Below, piece by piece: positions 23,481 through 35,017 of a stretch of DNA of 64,000 nt. The notes beneath the pieces were generated by a model. The model did not search any database, was not told where the DNA came from, and saw nothing but the letters and a program-made list of their open reading frames with translations. The stretch's first letter is position 1; each line of letters opens with the position of its first letter. Source of the DNA: Gambelia wislizenii (Eukaryota; Chordata; Lepidosauria; Squamata; Crotaphytidae); assembly GCA_030847615.1 (NCBI GenBank), contig JAUMIR010000005.1, forward strand, positions 166,746,596 to 166,810,595, given 5' to 3'. The translations under genes and the position numbers were made by a program.

Positions 23481-23714
23481 ATGTTGATTGTTGTTGTTGT
23501 GTATGTTCTAGTTGTTTCCAACTTATGGCAAACTTAAGGCGAATCTATCATGGGGTTTCCTTACCAAGACAAATTCAGAGCAGGTTTGCCATTGCCTTCC
23601 TCTGAGGCTGAGAGAGTGTGACTTGCCCAATGTCACCCAGTGGGTTTCCATGGATGAGCGGGGATTCAGACCCTAGTCTCCAGAGTCAAACAGTCAAACC
23701 ACTACACCATGCTG
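23481..23714 (-). mobile_element. tRNA-headed MIR-like SINE
   Basis: Read on the minus strand: a tRNA-like head (CAGCATGGTGTAGTGGTTTG, then GGAGACTAGGGTCTGAATCC as a decayed B box), a MIR-like core (CACTGGGTGACATTGGGCAA, GTCACACTCTCTCAGCCTCA), and a tail with CCCCATGATAGATTCGCC, GCCATAAGTTGGAAACAAC and a final (CAA)n. The tail is shared with the 5S-headed SINE at 43445. Confidence 0.75.
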
Positions 23715-23715
23715 T

Positions 23716-24491
23716 TGGTAGGTGATATTAATTAAAACAACTATCCTTTCATAGGATAGCTAGTTATAATACATAGAAACGTACATAGATAATACACATA
23801 ATAAACCAGAGAAAGGCTAGTCATGCTAGCTGTTTCACTACCACAAGCACCAATTATTGAAATAATTTATTTGGTTAAGTTAACATTAATTAAATTGCTA
23901 ATTCTGATATTTGTATTGTTTGTATTGTGGCAGATCATGGGATTTACAGAGAATGGTGTAGAGGTTGTTACTATTGACTTCAGGGAAGCACGTTTTTGTT
24001 AGTTCCTTCAAAGGGGCTCTTTTTGTCCTTTTAAAGTTGCATACTGCCAACCTAGGTTTTTTCCACATGGACTACAAAGCCCATAATAGGACTTTTGCCT
24101 GGTATTAGTGGATGTCCAACATAGTGGGTGATGGTCAGTTTGGGGAAGCCTGTACCAAAGCATGGGATCTCATCTCACAAACCCTTCTTTTGCCACTCAT
24201 CTGCACCTCTTTTTTCTTTCCACCTCCACCAGTATATGTACCCTTCATTCTTCTAAATGCCTTCTTTGTTCAAGGTTAAAAGGGATTGATTTATTTCAGT
24301 TAGATGATCCACTGCACTTAGAACAGTAAGTGGATAGCTACAAAGATTGTTCAATTAATTAGGAGTGGAGATTTCTTAATCGGAATTTTTTGAGAGTCTC
24401 TGAGCATATGCAAAATATTTTTTCTGCATGATCAAATATCTGTATCTTTTCTGCCTTGCTACTCCCAATCAAGGCCCACTTTTTGCTGTAT
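23716..24491. other. No feature recognised
   Basis: Unassigned sequence without a notable frame. Confidence 0.5.
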
Positions 24492-24504
24492 GCATCTTAC
24501 TTGA

Positions 24505-25213
24505 TGGTCTCTCTGGCTTTTCTTCGCAAACGAAGATTCAGGAAGGACTCATCCCGCGCTTTCTGCAAGCGCGCTGATGACTAAAAAGGCCAATCCGAGA
24601 TAAACAAGTCCGGTTGCAAAAAGCACAGCAGAAGGTCTCCTTGGGTGATGTTTTTGGGTTGTGATTCTTTCTGCGTTGTCGTTTCTCTTCAAGACTTGTT
24701 CGTCGTGAGTTCTCAAATAAGGCTGCAGCATTGTGGATAGTGCGTCTCCATGCCTCCCGATGTGAGGCCAGGGCGGACCACTGTTGGTGATCAATTTGGC
24801 CAAGCCTGAGATGTTGTTTCAGGGAGTCTTTGTATCGCTTTTTTGGAGCGCCCCTCTTACGCTGACCCGTGGCGAGTTCACCGTAGAGTAGTATTTTTGG
24901 GAGGCGATGGTCCTCCATCCTAGAAATGTGCCCTGCCCAGCGCAGCTGTGTTCTCAATATCGTGGCCTCAATGCTGGTGATCCCTGCTTGCTCAAGGACA
25001 GCAACATTCGTCACATAGTCAGTCCAGTGTATATTTAGGATTGTGCGTAGACAGCGCTGATGAAAGCGCTCGAGGAGTCGTAGGTGGTGGCGATAGGTGA
25101 CCCATGTTTCAGATCCATAAAGGAGGATAGACAGTACGATGGCTCTATACACACTGATTTTTGTGCTTTGCCAGAACGATGCTCAGGCCGTCCACTATCT
25201 TCAGAGTCTTGCA
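24505..25213 (-). mobile_element. LINE with C-terminal zinc knuckle, copy 3 (best preserved)
   Basis: A 5'-truncated insertion bounded by an exact 13-bp target duplication, GCATCTTACTTGA (24492-24504 and 25214-25226). The 3' terminus is AAAAGCCAGAGAGACCATCA on the minus strand, with no poly(A). About 46 bp at the 5' end (25168-25213) do not match the other copies and may be a small rearrangement during insertion. The target duplication and open frame make it the youngest of the five copies in this window. Confidence 0.8.
24538..25152 (-). CDS. C-terminal fragment of a LINE reverse transcriptase with zinc knuckle
   Basis: An uninterrupted 204-codon frame. It starts in the thumb after the catalytic palm: YGSETW (residues 12-17), LERFHQRCLRTIL (27-39), RWAGHISRMEDHRLPK (70-85), RKRGAPKKRYKDSLK (98-112), then a C2HC knuckle with C176, C179, H192 and C196. 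The palm motifs A to C lie upstream and are absent, so the product cannot be catalytic and the methionine is an internal codon of the parent protein. The end motifs resemble RTE/CR1-type LINEs, but the zinc knuckle separates it from the CR1 and L2 copies here. Lack of stops suggests a recent insertion rather than function. Confidence 0.7.
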   Translation of the reverse strand: MYRAIVLSILLYGSETWVTYRHHLRLLERFHQRCLRTILNIHWTDYVTNVAVLEQAGITSIEATILRTQLRWAGHISRMEDHRLPKILLYGELATGQRKRGAPKKRYKDSLKQHLRLGQIDHQQWSALASHREAWRRTIHNAAALFENSRRTSLEEKRQRRKNHNPKTSPKETFCCAFCNRTCLSRIGLFSHQRACRKRGMSPS

Positions 25214-25226
25214 GCATCTTACTTGA

Positions 25227-25597
25227 ACTGTATAATTAAAAGGAGGTGATTAAAAAGAAGAAGGGTAAAAGGCATAATGGGGAGGGGGAAGTGGTGAGAG
25301 AAGCCAAAGGGGGAAAATGTGGGATGATTTTGCGGAAAGTGTTCAGTTAAATATCCAAATGCATATCATTGTTTGCAAGATTATGGAGGCATTGATTGCA
25401 GCTGGCCTCAAATAATATTATAGAAGTTTGTACATTATGCCATATTCCATATATTATACCATAATATACAATAGTAATACAGTCCAAAATATAATACATA
25501 GAGGAGGAGAAGTTACTGAAGAGACTCATAATGCACCCCAATTCCCCCCCAGCTCTAAATAATTTCCTCCCATACACTCCTGTGAGGAGTGCATCAG
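25227..25597. other. No feature recognised
   Basis: Unassigned sequence between two LINE insertions. Confidence 0.5.
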
Positions 25598-25828
25598 TCA
25601 TAGAATCATAGAGCTGGAAGAGACCACAAGGGTCATCTAGTCCAACCCCCTGCCATGCAGGAATATACAATCAAAGCACTCCCTATGGATGGCCATCCAG
25701 CCTCTGTTTAAAAACCTCCAAAGAAGGAAACTCCACTACACTCTGAGGCAGTGCATTCCACTGCTGAACAGCTCTTACTGTCAGGAAGTTCTTCCTAATG
25801 TTTAGGTGGAATCTCTTTTCCTGTACTC
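25598..25828 (-). mobile_element. CR1 3' end
   Basis: On the minus strand it ends with the CR1 signature GGTTGGACTAGATGACCC, CTTCCAGCTCTATGATTC and a short ATTCTATG tail. The coding words for NSTPLRVxWSFLLWRFLNR-like sequence precede it. Truncated at about 230 bp. Confidence 0.85.
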
Positions 25829-26912
25829 CTTGGTTTCTTGCTCAGCAAATAAATAACTTTCCTCATTCCATTTCAAAGACTCACCTATTTCATCTTTTCT
25901 AAACTCATCTCTTCTTTTTCTCCAGAAAACCAGTCTTCTGCTCTAACCTGGACTCCAGAAACATACTCACACTCTCTCTGATCCCTGCCAAAGAAATGTC
26001 ATTGATTACATTATCTCCAATTATAATACTTCCTTTCCTGAGGCAGGTCTTCCTGCTGGCTTGAATGTGACAGAGGGAGAGGCACTCACCCTAATAAATT
26101 CTAATAATTTCTATCAGTCTAACTTGTTAAAGCCTCTTTTCGACTGTAGTGATAATTGTGAAATCAAGTGAGTTAGTAGAAATCTTAAGAAAAATGTAGT
26201 GAAGTAATAGCTTAAAAAGTTAATAAGCTACTTAATTGCAAACTGGTAGATAATTTATTTAGCAACATTTGTAACTTATGATTTTATTGAAACCAACATT
26301 TGACTGGTAGTATCTACAAACCTGGCACCCTGCAGACAATTTGTACTGCAGTGACTACAGCTGCAAGCAACCTACTCAATGGTCAAAAATATTAGGAGCT
26401 ATAATACAAAAATATCTGAAGGAGGCTGGTGGGAGAAGGCTAGAACAGAAAATGTACGTTGTTTGCCTGTACTACAATGAGAACAGTATTGCAATTACTG
26501 ATCAACTTTGGAAACCATGCCAAATTAATTTGGTAATTATACCCTCAAGGTGAGATTGTTTGAAGCAGACACTATAGTTGTTAACTTTAACTTTATATTA
26601 ATAGTGTGCAAAAATAACTGGAAGGCCTGTTCATTTTTATGATATTTGTTGATTGCTATTCTTTACCTCAAGAAAACATAGGTGCCTCAGTGTTCTCTAT
26701 GGCATGCGATTATGGCCTTAATCACCTGTTTTTATTACAATCTCCATGTTAGCAAAATCTCTGCTGAAGTCTATCTTTGTTACCATGCTGTTTCTGATGC
26801 ATATGTCTCCAGCTACTTCTAAGTATATTCCCTTAATTTTTAAACATACTGGTCATGATCCTACTTTACATACTTTTACACCTGCAATTTTGCATTCGCG
26901 CACCTGACACAG
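25829..26912. other. No gene recognised
   Basis: Unassigned; the 70-codon plus frame at 26341-26553 has no motif. Confidence 0.45.
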
Positions 26913-27395
26913 GCTTTCTGTATTATATCTTACATATCCTCTATGCCAATGGCTCTTAACCTTTTCTTTACCACAGACCCCCTTTAAATATCTTTTGTTG
27001 CTGTGGACCCCCCAAGACTTAACTCAAGTTTTAAAACTCTAACAACAACAACAACACAATTACACCACCCATTAACCCTTCCTCAGAGGCACTGGGGAGG
27101 GAGGGAAGACTTTTCTCCTGCTTCTTCCTGCAAATTTGTGGCTGGAGCAGATTGAAGAGCAATGTGCAGGACAAGCCAGCCTACCTTTGCCTTGGCTCCT
27201 GTCATGTGGGCTGAGCAGCTTTCAAGCCTTCGCAGAACCCTATGAAGACATTGCTGCCCCCTGGGTCCATGGACCACACATTAAGAACCACTGCTCTGTC
27301 CTATAGGTTATACTAGGTTACATTCTGTACCTTATAAATATATTCCCAGGCCTCAAAGCTGGCAACCAAATACATGTGGCCTGTTAAAGCTTCTC
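26913..27395. repeat. Direct repeat copy alpha, split by an hAT element
   Basis: 26913-26946 plus 27302-27395 align colinearly with 27583-27705 (TGTATTATATCTTA, TATACTAGGTTACATTCTG, TTATAAATATATTCCCA). The gap is exactly the hAT element at 26947-27293 and one target copy. About 120 bp is duplicated at a distance of about 0.5 kb. Confidence 0.65.
26947..27293. mobile_element. hAT-type non-autonomous element
   Basis: The ends CAATGGCTCTTAACC and the complement of TTAAGAACCACTG are inverted and match the CAGTGGTTCTTAACC style of hAT-Charlie ends. The flanking 8-mers CTCTATGC and CTCTGTCC agree at six of eight positions, as expected for an old 8-bp duplication. The uninterrupted copy at 27583-27705 gives the empty site. 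Length 347 bp; no transposase. Confidence 0.65.
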
Positions 27396-27582
27396 CCCCA
27401 GTCAACTTTGAGAAATGGGAGTATGGAATTGTATTATTATACAACTGTCCCTATTGTGGGAAATTATTTTGGAACTTCTTCCTTCATTAGATGTAGCTAT
27501 CATTTGGAATTCTCTTGCTGTTGAAATAGTGTTTGGCTTGTTTTAGTTTTTTTGAATCTGAATGAACATCCTAATATGTCTT

Positions 27583-27705
27583 GCTTCCTGTATTATATCT
27601 TATATCCTCTATGCTGTAGTCTGTAGATTATACTAGGTTACATTCTGAACTTTATAAATATATTCCCATGTCTCAAAGACGGTAACCAAACACTTCTGGA
27701 CTGTA
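27583..27705. repeat. Direct repeat copy beta (uninterrupted)
   Basis: Partner of 26913-27395. It lacks the hAT insertion and so shows the pre-insertion arrangement. Confidence 0.65.
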
Positions 27706-27754
27706 ACACACCATCCAGCAATGGTCAAGCCCGAGGAGAGCCCTCTGCTGTTGT

Positions 27755-27773
27755 CATATATATATATATATAT
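27755..27773. repeat. (TA)n run
   Basis: Nine or so TA units. Confidence 0.8.
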
Positions 27774-27862
27774 CTCAGAAAAAAAGAGTCTTTCTCTCTC
27801 CACCCTCTCTCATTTCCAGAAGTTCCCTCCATAGTATTTCCTTCATTTTGAACCCTCTACAC

Positions 27863-27998
27863 CAGGCCTGCACAACTTGAGGCCCTCCAGGTGTTCTGGC
27901 CTCCAACTCCCAGAAGCCTGAGCCAGCTGGTCCAATGATCAGGAATTCTGGGATTTGGAAGCCAAAACATCTGGAGGGCCACAGGTTGTTCAGGCCTG
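27863..27998. mobile_element. 136-bp hAT-type miniature with long TIRs
   Basis: CAGGCCTGCACAACTTGAGG and the complement of the far end match in inverted orientation over about 42 bp. The 8-bp flanks CTCTACAC and CTCTATAC differ at one position. The word CCCTCCAGRTGTT near both ends marks a widespread amniote palindromic family. Confidence 0.75.
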
Positions 27999-28711
27999 CT
28001 CTATACAGTCTCCTTACAGATCTTCAGCTGGCCAGTTTCTTCTTCACACCAGAGGGTGAGAAAATCCATGTGTCTGTAGTCTGTAGTCCGTTAAGCTTAG
28101 GTGAATCTTTCTACCCCCCACCTTAGATTAGTCAGGAGTAGCATGTTAACACTCATGCCATCACCCCTTTTTCTTTCCTTAGAGAAACTGCTATTAACAG
28201 CCTGTATTGAATATTGACTGTTCTGTTGGTCACAACTGCTATCTTTTTCTGTATTTTTAATAAAGAAAAAATGGTTTTGCTGCAAAATCAGCTTGTCCTC
28301 AACCTGATATCTTCCCTTCTACCTCAGTTTTACTTGGAGTCACTCTGGTTAACTGATTGTGAAAGGGTTCTGACTGATATTGTTGTTTCTTTTCTTTTTC
28401 AAATTGTGGGGGATTTTGTGTTTTAAATCTTTTTTTGCATTATACTGGTATATATTTATTTTAATCTTATTTCTGTTGGCTGCCTTGAATGAAATGCAGG
28501 GGGGGGGGAGAGAAAGAAAAAGAGAGAGTTTAAGAATTTTCATCAGAAATCCAAACATTGATCTGTGTTCCTAGTGCTTGTCAGCCAAAATTGTAGTTTC
28601 TAGCATGTCCCCAATGACTAACTCATTGGGAAGAGACACTCAGCAAAGCAAAAGTATTGTTTCAAGGGCACTACTCCAAAATACTATCAGCAGAGCTTTT
28701 GACTAGAGTTC
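27999..28711. other. No gene recognised
   Basis: Unassigned; G run at 28499-28508 and T-rich stretches near 28380-28480. Confidence 0.45.
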
Positions 28712-28714
28712 TTA

Positions 28715-29231
28715 GGACTTGTCATGGGCAATTTACCCTGTGTTGCCTCAGCCTGGAGCCCTGCAGTCCAGATGATTCAGGGCCTTTGCCCCATTCTGCC
28801 CCTAGGCAGTCCGCAATACCTCCAGGGCAAAGACAGGGAAGACAGGGTAGGGTCTGATAAAACATTTTAATAAAATACCTGGAAGCAACCATTGTAGCCA
28901 AGATCAGGCCCCGTGTGACTATAAGAGCCCAATCCAGAACACTTGTTTGTCACGTCAGCTGCTAGCTGTTTCACTCTTCTGGATGCAGGAAGGGTGCCCA
29001 CAGCATGCAATCAAGACCGGTCACGTGCCGGGGGCCTTGTTCATGTGCTGTGGGCCTCCTGGTTGGATCTGGAGAGTGGGACACAGGCTGTGGCAGAAGC
29101 TGCACAGACAGTACAGTGTACCAGTCTAGACGCTTGCCTGTTCCATGCCGGTAACAGGGGAGCAATGGGCCTGATCAGCAGGCAGGATGTCGGTGGGGAG
29201 CCAGCATATCCTGGACCATGTAGATGAGCCC
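28715..29231. mobile_element. PIF/Harbinger-like non-autonomous element, family B copy 2
   Basis: Colinear with 7698-8193. Ends GGACTTGTCATGGGC and the complement of CATGTAGATGAGCCC are inverted. TTA lies left (28712-28714) but not right. The right end read inward (GGGCTCATCTACATGGTCC) resembles the left end of the 50041-51604 element. GC-rich overlapping frames (28943-29298) are not transposase. Confidence 0.55.
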
Positions 29232-29697
29232 TCTGACTCCCCCAGACTGCATGACTGCTGATTATACTGGTTGTAGGTTTCTGGAAGCTGCAACCCAAAA
29301 TATATTTTTAGTACACTTTAGTATTTAGTCAACAGATGCAGGTAGTTTCAGTTATAGGGCTTAGGAGTGGCTGAAACATGAGCACTCACTGAGTTAACTG
29401 GGAATGGCTGTGATTGTTAATTATGAAGCTCCCTCCAATTTTTAACTTCATGGGGAATGAAGTTCCACAGGACTCACAGCTAGATGGCCTCTAGGAACCT
29501 TCACTAGCATTTGAGCAGTGCTTGGTTCTGCCGGGCCAGGTAGATGTAAGCCAAATTGGTATCATATTTTGCATACAATTATACTCCCTGCATTGAGATG
29601 CCATCATTCAGGATCATATTTATGTACTCTAACATAGAAAGCAATAATGGGTCCTAGTCCATAGAGGGGTCTGTTATCTAGCCACTGAACTCCTTGG
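29232..29697. other. No feature recognised
   Basis: Unassigned. Confidence 0.5.
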
Positions 29698-29800
29698 CTT
29701 GAATCAAATTGTTAATTTCAACTAGAGTAGACCCACTGAATTAATAGGATCTGGGTAAGTCAACATTTATATAAGTCCCATTGATGCAACAGGTCTTCTC
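29698..29800. repeat. Hairpin miniature family (ACTAGAGTAGACCCA type)
   Basis: Contains ACTAGAGTAGACCCACTGAA and AAGTCCCATTGATG words shared with 1722-1850, 53510-53633 and 58181-58272. Degraded. Confidence 0.5.
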
Positions 29801-29943
29801 TATTTGGATGTAGTAACTGGATTTACTACATCTTTTCATTGTAGTTTACTACATCCCTTCCAAAGCCGAAACATCTTCATTTACAGAAAAAAATATCTCT
29901 TTAAATTGTCAGAGATTATGCCATCATCTCCTCCTCATTTTTT

Positions 29944-30539
29944 GGAGATTATCAGATGTGTTAAAAGTGGTGTTATACAAATGCCAGGAGATTGCAAAAG
30001 AACTCCCTTTTCAGATGATGTCGTTCCCCCTTGTAATGCACCTGTTCTGTTACCATTCCACTGGTGCTGCTTTTTATTGACAGGAGAAGCCTTCAGTAGA
30101 CTCTCTGTTCTGTTTCTGTCATGGATGTTCCTGTAGGTAAAAAGGTGTCCTATTATGCTGGTAAGATCCCAGCGTCAATGGGAGGTCCCTGCCAGAACAC
30201 TTCTACGTGAGATTGGGAATTCCAAGTAAGTGACACAATTTTTATGACCCTCCATGGATTACTTGTAATGTTTTTAGTGTGTTTAGGTGCTTGGTGTAAC
30301 TTTTCTTGTGTATTTCTCTTTTTATTTTTGAATATCCCACACTCATGTCTTCTCGCGAGAATGGGTGGGATTTCACCCCAGGAAGTGAACGGAGCTCTGT
30401 TAGAGCTCTGTTCTCTCCTGGGCTGCCCTGTCAATGGGAGAGGAGGTAAGTGTGAAGGGGAGGGTGATTGTGCTGGGACAGAGCAGGAGTGGAGATTGTG
30501 GGACAGTAATACTTTTTTCGTTCCTGTCTGATAATCTCC
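29944..30539. mobile_element. TIR element with GGAGATTATCAGA ends
   Basis: GGAGATTATCAGA (29944-29956) is exactly inverted at 30527-30539, giving 596 bp. The interior has AGATGATGTCGT, TTGGTGTAACTTTTCTTGTG and GAGCTCTGTT words shared with the 35018, 37349, 38316 and 12900 copies. Flanking triplets do not match, so the target site is unclear. Confidence 0.65.
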
Positions 30540-32871
30540 TACCTTCCTCATCTTCAAGATGGAAAATAGGCACAGCATCAATTCTCCATCCTGGTAATAG
30601 CTGGGTTATTTGAATCTTACTGGCTGAGGTGAGTGATATTGTTGCTTGGTTCATTTTTTATAAGAACATACCAAAATACCCCAATCCTCAAATTTCTCCC
30701 TAAATAGGACAACAAGAACTTGAAGCCATAAAACTTCAAATGTGAAACAATGTAAAACTATCAGACTTGTCCATTCCTACTTAGTTTTCATGTAAACAAG
30801 ACCTTAATGGTATTTTAGTATAGTATCTCTATCAATCCAGTATATATAGATATAGGTATAGACAAGTTTGCAGTAGAATAGGCTACACTAAATCCTGCCA
30901 ATAGCCAGAGTGCATGAGGCTTCCAATTATCTATATATTAACCTGCCTGTTTCCCATGCCATTTCACTGTATGCATCCCAGCATGCCTATGTCAGGCATG
31001 TCCATCCGTGGTCTTTATTTAACATAGAGATCGATTGTGACCTTTTTGGTCTTTGAGAAATAAAGCACTTTTCCTTCCAATTCTTCAAAAACAAAGTTGC
31101 TGATTATGGGCTGTATACATTCTCTGTCTTCCTTGTGTTGTATTAAGAATTTATTAAGCCTACTTCAAGTGATTTCAAAAGAAATTACCTTAAGTACATT
31201 CTCCCCGCTATATAGCTGGTACTGTAGAAGCCATATATTTTCTTACTGAGAAAATCGGTATTTTGTCCTGATTTATGTGGCTTCGATGTTATCTCCTCAA
31301 AGGTAATTTGATTCCTGTCTAGCCACAAGGTGTAGTCATTAAGATCATTCATTTCCTCATATCTGGCCTCTTAGCACATTCCCGCAAACCACAATCCTTT
31401 CCAGCAGCACCACCACCACCAACTCAGCACAATCAGAATGAAGAAAAAATAGATGCCTTAGAAGCCATTCCTTTCCCCCCCTGTCATCTGGATCAAGGCA
31501 CCAAACATATTTTAAAGCTCACTGCCAGCAAAGACAGAGATTGACTCAGCCTTTAATTAGGGCTGCTGTGCAAAAGGAATATTGCTAGCCCTCAGTGCAC
31601 TTTCACAAAATATGCTACATGTTCCAACCACTGAGAGTATGAAATGTTCTTTGGTTATTATTTTGCAGTGGAATGACAGTGAAGTAATGGCCAACCCAAA
31701 CTGACAGGCATAAAACCTCAACTGGGTCTTTTATGATTTACTTGGCACCTCCATACATTATCTGTTCTTTTTTGCAATGGAACTGCACACTATGAGACAA
31801 ACAGGATTGCCAGTGCTATTTTTGCCTAGCAATGCCAACATGGGATACAATACATCTGCATGGAATTTACTGTCGATAGAGAAAAATAGCCTATTTGGCT
31901 CAATATTACCTATGTTGACTGGTAGAAGCTCTACTAGGCCTCAGATGGGTCTCTCTTAGTCCTATCTGGACATACCAAGGAGTCAGCCTTTTGCATACAA
32001 AACATGCACTCTACTATTGGTTTATAGTCCTTCCCTTAATAAACAATCAAGGTCTCCCCTCAACATCTCCCTCCAGGGTGTATATGGTGGATCTACCACT
32101 GCTTGGGCAATGAATCCACTTTTTTTTTATTTGAATTGTTTATACAACAATTGCTCCTAATAATAAGAGAGATCTCCTGGTATTAGAGGTTCAGCACCAG
32201 TAGATTTCCATAGAGTAGCAGTAAGAGAGGCAGTAAGAGTAGATTTCCTACCACATCAGTAGCAGATCCACCAGCCTTTCCTATTACTCTTCCCTTTTCA
32301 CCTGTTCTTCTAATGCTCTAATTGGCCATTTCTAGCTCACCTTCCATGTAAAATCAGATTGTGAAAGAAATAAACTCATCTAGGGAGCAAACAAGTCCAG
32401 CCTAATATTTTTCTAGGGCAGAAAAACATAAGCACAACCTTCTTTCACCTATTGATTGCCTTTCCATTTCACGCAAACCTGCTCTTGACCAGTCTGAGAT
32501 ATTTTGCTGTTTGAGGCAAAGGGCAAGATGCCCCTCATTCCACATACAAAAGCCAGCTGACTGGAAGCTGAATTATTACTATAGTTTGGAGGGAGAGGAC
32601 AGGTTGTGGGGCATATGTATTTCTCTTCTTCAATAGAGCTGGATAGCCAAATAAGACATAAGAAAAGGATGGTGACTGCCACCACTACCTCCCCCCCCCC
32701 ACCGCCACACACACACACCTAGCCTCCAGACACATCTTTGTCCTCTCTTAACAGGGACAGATTTGGGAACAAAACCAACGTAACCTGAAATTCTACTGTT
32801 AGGGGTCAGTTGCCATGCCAACAAAGCTTCTATGCCTAGACTCTAGAGCTGTCACACAAAGACAGAGCAAG
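30540..32871. other. No gene recognised
   Basis: About 2.3 kb unassigned. 31380-31680 is unusually free of repeat words and homopolymers and could be conserved non-coding sequence; this is a guess. C run at 32692-32700. Confidence 0.4.
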
Positions 32872-32873
32872 TA

Positions 32874-33103
32874 CAGTCGGCTCTCCATATCCACATATTC
32901 TAAATCCATGGATTCAACTATCCACAGCTTGAAAATATCCCAAAAGGAACAATTCCAAAAATCAAACCTTGATTTTGCCATTTGATATAAGAGATACCAT
33001 TATATACTATGCCATTGTATATAATGGGACTTGAGCATCCATGGATTTTGGGATCCATGGAGGGTCCTGGAGCCAAACCCCAGTGGATACCAAGGGCCCA
33101 CTG
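32874..33103. mobile_element. Mariner/Tigger-type miniature element
   Basis: Starts CAGTCGGCTCTCCATATCC, ends in the near complement (GGATACCAAGGGCCCACTG), and is flanked by TA on both sides (32872-32873, 33104-33105). Interior words ATCCATGGATTCAAC and AATGGGACTTGAGCATCC are typical of these elements. 230 bp. Confidence 0.8.
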
Positions 33104-33158
33104 TATGGGCAACCATCCATCATTCTCCAGGGCAGTGCTTCCAAGGTTGGTGGAAATT

Positions 33159-33715
33159 TTTTTCTACCAAATAATAATTATAATAATTATTATAATTTAT
33201 TTCTTATCCACTTCTCCCCAAGGCTCAAGGCAGCATACAGTATGAATTAAAATACAATATATAACATAAAGTCATTAAAACACACAGGTAAAAACAGGAT
33301 TAAAACAAACATTACATTAAAATCATCCATAAACTTAAAATAAAATTTTAAAATTCATAGATTAAAATCAACTAGGTAGGCCTGCCAGAAGAGATAAATC
33401 TTCAGTACTGTTTTAAATTCTGACAGTGTGTTTACCTGTCGAACCTCTTCTGGCAGGTCATTCCATAGTCTTGGAGGCATCCGACAAAAAGGTCTTCTGG
33501 GTGGCAGTTGCTAGTCCAGTCCTGGCTGGTTGAAATAAATGGCACCCAGAGAATCTGACTGTACAGGACGGATTCTACGGGAGGGAGGCAATCCTGAAGG
33601 TAACCTGGATCCAAACCATGTAGGACTTTAAAGGTAATAACCAACACTTTGTACATAGCCCAGAAACTAATTGGTTGAACCCTATAAGTTTGAATCATTT
33701 TTTTGAACCAGCAAC
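33159..33715 (-). mobile_element. L2-like LINE 3' region
   Basis: A (AATAATT)n-type tail followed, on the minus strand, by an L2-like 3' UTR and then words such as ACAAAGTGTTGGTTATTACC and AAGACTATGGAATGACC. The 36661 and 37094 fragments are related. No intact frame. Confidence 0.55.
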
Positions 33716-34805
33716 AGTGGTGATATGACATTTTTATATTAGAAATTAGAAAGCTTCAGCTGGTTTACAAACAGGATGCAAATGGTGTAGCTCTTGTCTC
33801 CATGCAGAAATTTCATGCAGAAACTGTTCATCCAGCAAAAGGAAGGAAAGCCAGACATACACTGATATTTGATATGAAAATCTGTGAGAGTTTTCTACAA
33901 GGAAGATGTGCCATATGGCACTGGATTTGTACCCCATCAGCCCCACATTGACAATAATCAGTGAAAGATTATTATTTCATAATTTATTACCAGTGTTGTT
34001 TCTATTTTGTGACAGAAAAGTGACCCTAACTGACAATAAAATTCTATAGAGCAGGTGGGGGTGGGGAGACATGATATTTATTAGAACAATGAACACTTAG
34101 ATTCCAAAGTCAATTTCAAGTGGCAATTAGTGTGTAGATGCTGTTTGTTAATTGCTATGTGCTTATAAGCACTGTATCTTTTAAGAAAATAATAGGCAAA
34201 CTCTTGCCAAATATCCTTGTGTGTTCCAAGTGTTTAAATACAATGCTGAATATAATTACCAGCTTCTACCCAATGTGCTTGTTAGTAACATTGGAATTAA
34301 TTTAGGCATTAAATATGGATGTATTACCTTTTGGGAAATATATCAATCTAACTATGAAGCATTTGTCTCTAGGCAGTTTGATGCAGCATCAAACTCTTTG
34401 ACAAAGGTTTTGCTTCCAATAATGCAGGTGACTTGTAAAAGTAATTAGAATCATGGCAAGTTAATATAATTCTTCCTGAAATGAAGTTCTCTGTTTATAT
34501 CCTGTCTTTATCCTGTAGGTCTGAAGCTGTTCAAAATGTATTAAAAAATTTTCTCCTCCCAGCTTATGCCACCTTATGTTAACTGCTTCTTACATTTAAT
34601 CACTCCTTTTCAGTATATAAAACAATGAAAAAAATGAAATGAAAATAAATCACTGCATACAGTATGTCCTACTTCTAACCTGGTTTACTATCTTAGGAAA
34701 GAGGTAATTTCTTCATAAAATCATTAAATGAATCATAGAAAAATATAAACACTCAACAGCCTTGAATTTGGATAAGCCTTGCTCTTCTAGATCCTCTTCA
34801 ATGAT
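33716..34805. other. No gene recognised
   Basis: Unassigned AT-rich sequence; plus frame 34221-34448 shows no motif. Confidence 0.45.

Positions 34806-34860
<55 letters not shown>
34806..34860. repeat. (TG)n(AG)n compound microsatellite
   Basis: About 20 bp of TG followed by about 36 bp of AG. Accounts for the Glu/Arg and Ser/Leu false frames here. Confidence 0.9.
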
Positions 34861-34863
<3 letters not shown>

Positions 34864-35017
34864 GGTGGGTGGTTTTCACTATACCTTGAGCAGCACATCT
34901 TGCCACCCAAATTCAGAAAACTCCACATTAACAGTTATTCATACAAGTAAAATTAACATTAAATATTTTCAGACACAGCAAAAACAGTGTCAAAAGATGG
35001 CTAGAAGGACAGGAACA

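Noticed and set aside
34713..34950. Frames with Ser-Leu and Arg-Glu runs on both strands
   Set aside because: Translation of the (TG)n(AG)n tract.
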